64,000 nucleotides of DNA from the NCBI GenBank assembly GCA_903632075.3, contig CAHIKZ030000025.1, forward strand, positions 1,690,501 through 1,754,500, read 5' to 3'. The notes under the pieces are model-generated. The model made no database searches, had not been told where the DNA came from, and saw nothing but the letters and a program-made list of their open reading frames with translations. Each line of letters opens with the position of its first letter. Within the stretch, counting starts at the first letter, position 1. This document shows positions 59,817-64,000 of the stretch, one piece after another. The translations under genes were made by a program, and so were the position numbers. This DNA is from Acanthosepion pharaonis. Lineage: Eukaryota > Mollusca > Cephalopoda > Sepiida > Sepiidae.

Positions 59817-60389
59817 ACATTATTTACATTATTTGGACTATTGTCCTCATCTTCGTCGCCATATTTATTACAACGTTTTTTTACTCCTGAGCCGACCAAG
59901 CATAGAAATGAATACAATATGGGAACCAGTAATAAGGAGTGCCAGAGAAAAGCGATAACAACAACAACAAATATTACAACATGAGCTCTGGTAAAAACAT
60001 GCAATGATAACAGCAAAAATTGCAATATGAGCACTGGTAAAAAAAAAATTGTTGCTGAAGACATTAGGTTTATAAAACCCACAAATTCATACACAGATGT
60101 CCTCAAGGACACATGGCACAGTGGAAAAAGGTGTTAGTTAGATCCAGTGACAGGACCCAAAGAGTGTGAGTTCAATACCCGGACTTAACAGAGGATAACC
60201 AATAACTGACAAACTTTAGACATGGCACGTGGAACTAGAACAACCTACCACAGTGAGCGGAATAAAGTTCCAACCACCTGAAGAAGGCTGGAGCGTTGTA
60301 ATAAATATGGCAACAAAGATGAGGACAATAGTCCGAATAATGTAAATAATATACATAATACCTCATCTCAGAAATATAGACAGATATTG
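59817..60389 (+). mobile_element. Palindromic SINE-B composite with 12-bp target-site duplication
   Basis: It is flanked by AAGGATAAATGT at 59805-59816 and again at 60390-60401, a typical target duplication of retroposed elements. The left end (arm 59813-59875) is the inverted complement of 60294-60356, identical at 59 of 63 positions. The tRNA-like head starts near 60111 (TGGCACAGTGG fits the A box), with GAGTTCAATACCCGG as the B box (about 60170). The tail runs CTGAAGAAGGCTGGAGCGTT, GATGAGGACAATAGTCCGAA, to GACAGATATTG. It has no coding capacity. Confidence 0.8.
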
Positions 60390-60870
60390 AAGGATAAATG
60401 TGTTGTACAATCAAATTAATCAATACAATAATAAATATTTGACACGCTAGTTCTATATATGTGCAAGAGTCATCCGCTATTTTGAATGTTTTTCGGCATA
60501 ATTTTCCTTCGAAACAAGAAAATGACATTAAAACTGTGATTGAAATTATACGAACATCTGATGAGATAAATTCAAAATATGACATCACGACGTGACATGT
60601 TAGCAAAATTCAGATTCAAAATATGACGCTAAAAGAATGAAAATATAAAATATAATTAAAGTGACCAATGAGGCTGAGAGCGTTCAGAGCAATAAAATAG
60701 GGATATACACGTATAATTTTGGAAATAAAACACTTAACACAACAAGAAAATTTTTTTAAAAAATGCTTCTGGAAAAAAATTTCCGTCGTCTTCCATCAAA
60801 TATGCAAAAAAGAAAAAGTGTTTGCCAAAATAAGCACACATACACCCCGTGTGTGTGTGTGTGTACATAC
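60390..60870. other. No gene seen
   Basis: AT-rich with a (TG)n run at about 60849-60864. The minus frame 60235-60606 is not supported. Confidence 0.4.
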
Positions 60871-61195
60871 ATGCTCGAGTGGTGTAACGAATAATAGTTT
60901 TGAATGAAAAATCATAGAGCTCGAATTCCAGCCGAGTTCGATCGTGTTCTTTAGCCTTAGTTGGCAACCGGTCTCGGAGAAGGAAAACTCAAAATTCAAA
61001 ACCTGAGGAGGGTTGTTTGAAAATCTCGTGATACTGTGTGCCAGTTCTCTGTATTCAGCTCTTCTGAGAAATGGCTGGTTCTGCACAAGCCTTCACCACT
61101 ATAATCAAATCATATGTGCAGGTGGTCCGGCTGGTCAGTTCTATGAGCTGAACTGTTGGCGCCCTCATACGTCGAAGACAACGGGAGAGCCCATT
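60871..61195 (+). mobile_element. tRNA-derived SINE-like element, SINE-A relative
   Basis: It begins ATGCTCGAGTGGTGTAACG (A-box like). GAGCTCGAATTCC about 45 nt on is B-box like. TTAGCCTTAGTTGGCAACCG follows, as in SINE-A bodies. A longer 3' part (GTCAGTTCTATGAGC ... GTTGGCGCCCTCATACG) has no counterpart in the other copies. CpG sites are well kept, suggesting a younger or unmethylated copy. Confidence 0.6.
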
Positions 61196-61266
61196 TCTCA
61201 CTCCACACACACACGTGTGTGTGTAAAATTTCAGATATAGTTAAAATACATCTGTAAAAGGACAAT

Positions 61267-61380
61267 ATGAATAAAAACAAAAGGAAAAACTTATTTTAAT
61301 CGACGTGTTTCTCCTCCTTGATAAAGTCCATCAGAGGACGAAACACGTCGGCTAAGTTTTCTTTTTGTTTTTATTATTCC
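61267..61380. repeat. Foldback with hammerhead-like core
   Basis: The outer arms GAATAAAAACAAAAGGAAAA and, inverted, GAATAATAAAAACAAAAAGA pair imperfectly. The inner arms CGACGTGTTTC (61301-61311) and GAAACACGTCG (61340-61350) are perfect. Between them, TTGATAAAGTCC and GGACGAAAC resemble a hammerhead ribozyme core (CUGAUGAGUCC ... GGACGAAAC) with G-to-A and C-to-T changes. No stem I is evident, so activity is doubtful. Confidence 0.6.
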
Positions 61381-63367
61381 TATATATCTCAATTGATATA
61401 TATTTTATTTCGATGACTTGGCTCATATACACCGGAAAGAAAATTAGAATTCGTTTTTAAAATTTGATACATAATTTTCATAAATATGGCTGTATCGAGT
61501 GGTCACCCTTTATACTTATTTTTGTTTTCCAGATGAGGCTGCAGATTTGTTAAAATTTTTAATGAAAAATCCACGGTTATAATTTGTCTCATTTTTTTTT
61601 TTTTTTTTTTTTAAACTATCTCCGTTTCATTCCAAGATGGCATTTCGAAGTTAATCTGTTATTGAATACATTCTCCCACATTTATTTATTTTATTTTATT
61701 TATTTATTTTTTGTAGATATTCAGTAATCTTAGCTTAGCACAGATATAAATAGGAGGAGATATGGATTTCTTAAGAAAAAAAAATCTAGTTTTCAACTGG
61801 ATAGATTTCAGAACAACCAAACTTGAAGTAAAAAGAAACACGCAAAAATCCGATTTAAATAATTTGACCAACAAATTCAAATGCAACAATATCTTATTGC
61901 GTTGGCGTTTAATTTGAATTCCATTTTTATCAAGTTTATTAAAAGTTGATCCGATAAAATCGATAAAAAAAGGATTGTAATCAATGCTGTAACTTTCGGT
62001 GATTTCTTCCGAAATTTCTTCAAACTGTTCAAATGTTTAAAAGAAAAAATAAATTTTCGGCAAGCATCCAGTCCCCCATCTGAATCAATTAGATTTGTGG
62101 TAAGAATAATGAACAGTCAATAAGATCTGAATATTCAATGGGTCGTTGGTACAAACGATAAAAATGAAATTTTTAAAATCAGCACTCAGAGGAAAATTGT
62201 GTTCCTTTAGCGAGCGGATTTTATCGAGAGAGAAACGAATTCAACAAACCAATTTTGATTTTAGCAGCTTGTCAGAACGTTAACCAACGTTTGTACCTTT
62301 AGCAAGAAAACAAAAGTTGAGAACATCAAAATATCTCTACTAGACACCCATGTCGTTCTTTCAGTTAGTCTCGTCAGGAATGCACAAGAGAGAGATTCAG
62401 GTGGAGGGTGTGCAGTTTTTTATTACATGTACAATTCTATGCACAAGAATCTCACGTTAAAAAAAGGACCTGATATAAGTGAAAATGACGGATAACTAAA
62501 CATTTCAACATACTCTAAAACCTCTTGAGTTTTAAAACCCCACAAAACAAATGTAAACAAAAAAAAATATGTTTGTGATACCGCCGATTGGTTTCTTTTA
62601 TTGTGGGAAATAAATAACATGGCGACTATAGTCAGCTAATCACAAAAGCACGAAAAGGTATAAAAGATAAGGGGTTCTGTCAAATTATCTGTTTCTTAGT
62701 TTAAAATCTTGAATATTAGAATAATAGCGAAACATTTTTGTGGTGTTATATTCTTAAGAGTCAGATAAACTATTTTATGTGGACATTTAACCTTATTTGT
62801 ATTGTAAAAGATTCTCGTTGAATTGCATGTACTTCAAGTGCACTCAAAATTATACACCATATTTTATTGAAAAGGTCACAAGTAATTCTTTAGTTCCCCA
62901 CTGTACTGTGATTCTATCAGTGCTTGTTCACCTATTTTCAAAGATATTCTAAAAGCGAAATTTTTCTAAGTGTTACGAAATGCGATTTCTTTTGTATTTT
63001 CTCAGTCCAGCGGTAGTCGTTAATATCGCGTATCATATTCGATATCTACGCTGACATCGGTATTACTTTCTAGTGCAATGAGCGAGGTACTGCCGCGGGT
63101 AGCTACTCCCCAGGACCAGACACCTCAATTTTTTTGGTTGCACTCTTTCCGAAGACAGACACACAAGTGAGAGATATAAAACAAACAAAAAAAAATACGA
63201 CACACCGAATCTCGAAAGTCCAACTAGCAGGATTCGCGTATCATCTTTTGACCCTCTCCTTACTGCTCGGACACCCAGTCTCTATGCCATAGCTATGCTA
63301 ATTAGATAGTCATTTATATGTCACCACATTAAAGAAACTTTGGGTCTGTCAACAATGACAAGGAACC
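61381..63367. other. No gene supported; weak TATA-like site near 62656
   Basis: Non-coding, CpG-retaining sequence. Near 62580-62670 an ATTGG (inverted CCAAT) is followed by GGTATAAAAGATAA, a possible promoter with no demonstrable transcript. A T run lies at about 61591-61612. Confidence 0.25.
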
Positions 63368-63511
63368 CTACACGCAAGCCACTAGTGGCCCGCTGGCGGT
63401 TCTCTCGTGGCAACATTGCCAAGACAAATACACCGGCGGTCCGACAGCGGGCCACCAGCGGTAAACGCTAGTGGCATGCAACCCAGTGGCAAATTGATAG
63501 CTTGCGTGTAG
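63368..63511. mobile_element. Short palindromic MITE-like element
   Basis: Ends CTACACGCAAGC (63368-63379) and GCTTGCGTGTAG (63500-63511) are perfect 12-bp inverted repeats. Inside, CACTAGTGGCCCGCTGGCGG pairs imperfectly with the GCGGGCCACCAGCGG region. It is 144 bp and markedly GC-rich against AT-rich flanks. No clear target duplication, so the superfamily is undecided. Confidence 0.7.
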
Positions 63512-64000
63512 AAAAATGGAAATAGACAAACCAATTCACGATAATGTTTCTTGAAGTTTGGGTATAATTCTTTAAAAAATAATTTGAACAAAAACATAAA
63601 AAATGCTACCATGGCAACGAGAGGGAACTAGCTAATCTCGCAGATCATTTCGTTAGTGGGTTTCTCTCCGGTGCATCATTATTGTAGACGTGTGCCAGAC
63701 TTAGTAATTAGTAACTATTGACTATTTTAAAATAATGCCGTACAAGATCGAAACTATTGTGATAACGAAATTACTGCTTATTTGGTAAAATAATGGGAAA
63801 GGATTAAAAAGTTTTTTTTTTTTTTGTTTTTTGTTTTTTTGAGCTTGAGTCGATGAAGTCGTAAATAGAATTGAATTTGTGTCACTGCTTCAAAGAAAAT
63901 TCATTCAAAGATAATTGATACGTTTATATCACTTAGGCATCAAAGATTTTTTTTACAAAAACATAAATGCAACGACTGCACGAACATTGAGAAAATGCAT
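63512..64000. other. No gene seen
   Basis: AT-rich with a T-rich run at about 63810-63840. No supported feature. Confidence 0.4.

Noticed and set aside
62656..62670. TATA-box promoter (TATAAAAG) with upstream CCAAT
   Set aside because: Such matches are frequent in AT-rich DNA, and no downstream coding sequence supports it.

Overview
The window is eukaryotic and looks like a mollusc, most likely a cephalopod (octopus-type). This is inferred from the very AT-rich, homopolymer-rich non-coding DNA, the dense small retroposons and DNA-transposon relics, and an SLC7A amino-acid transporter exon with normal splice signals. The species is not established by the sequence.

Only one host gene is clearly present. 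It is the first coding exon of an SLC7A (LAT/y+LAT type) light-chain amino-acid transporter on the minus strand (36219 to 35706), ending at a consensus splice donor. Its remaining exons are not recognisable here, so the DNA below 35.7 kb is probably intron or lies beyond the gene. No functional tRNA or rRNA gene, CRISPR array or operon was seen.

Layout. 0-12.6 kb: a dead Ty3/gypsy element (3.56-7.22 kb), a dead LINE 3' end on the minus strand (8.0-8.95 kb), SINE and dispersed-repeat copies. 12.7-17.4 kb: CpG-retaining DNA with a Helitron-like end pair. 17.6-21.3 kb: three copies of one repeat family, one of them headed by a 5S rRNA-like sequence. 21.3-35.7 kb: AT-rich DNA with SINE-like and other repeats. 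35.7-36.2 kb: SLC7A exon. 39.8-43.4 kb: fragments of a second LINE family, one amplified into a 116-bp tandem array. 43.4-44.95 kb: solo LTR and two mariner relics. 52.03-56.2 kb: a GC- and CpG-rich L1/Tx1-like LINE, with an intact unidentified ORF1, a frameshifted ORF2 and a perfect 59-bp inverted repeat at its 5' side. 56.3-64 kb: MITEs and palindromic SINE-type elements, one with a clean 12-bp target-site duplication.

CpG density changes sharply along the window: poor at about 1-12.5, 17.4-33.8 and 38-51.9 kb; rich at about 12.7-17.4, 33.8-37.9 and 52-64 kb. The SLC7A start lies in a CpG-rich block. This fits the mosaic gene-body methylation known for invertebrates, though that link is inference. 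Repeat family names used here (R1, R3, R4, SINE-A, SINE-B) are local labels. All comparisons were made by eye; no database search was run.
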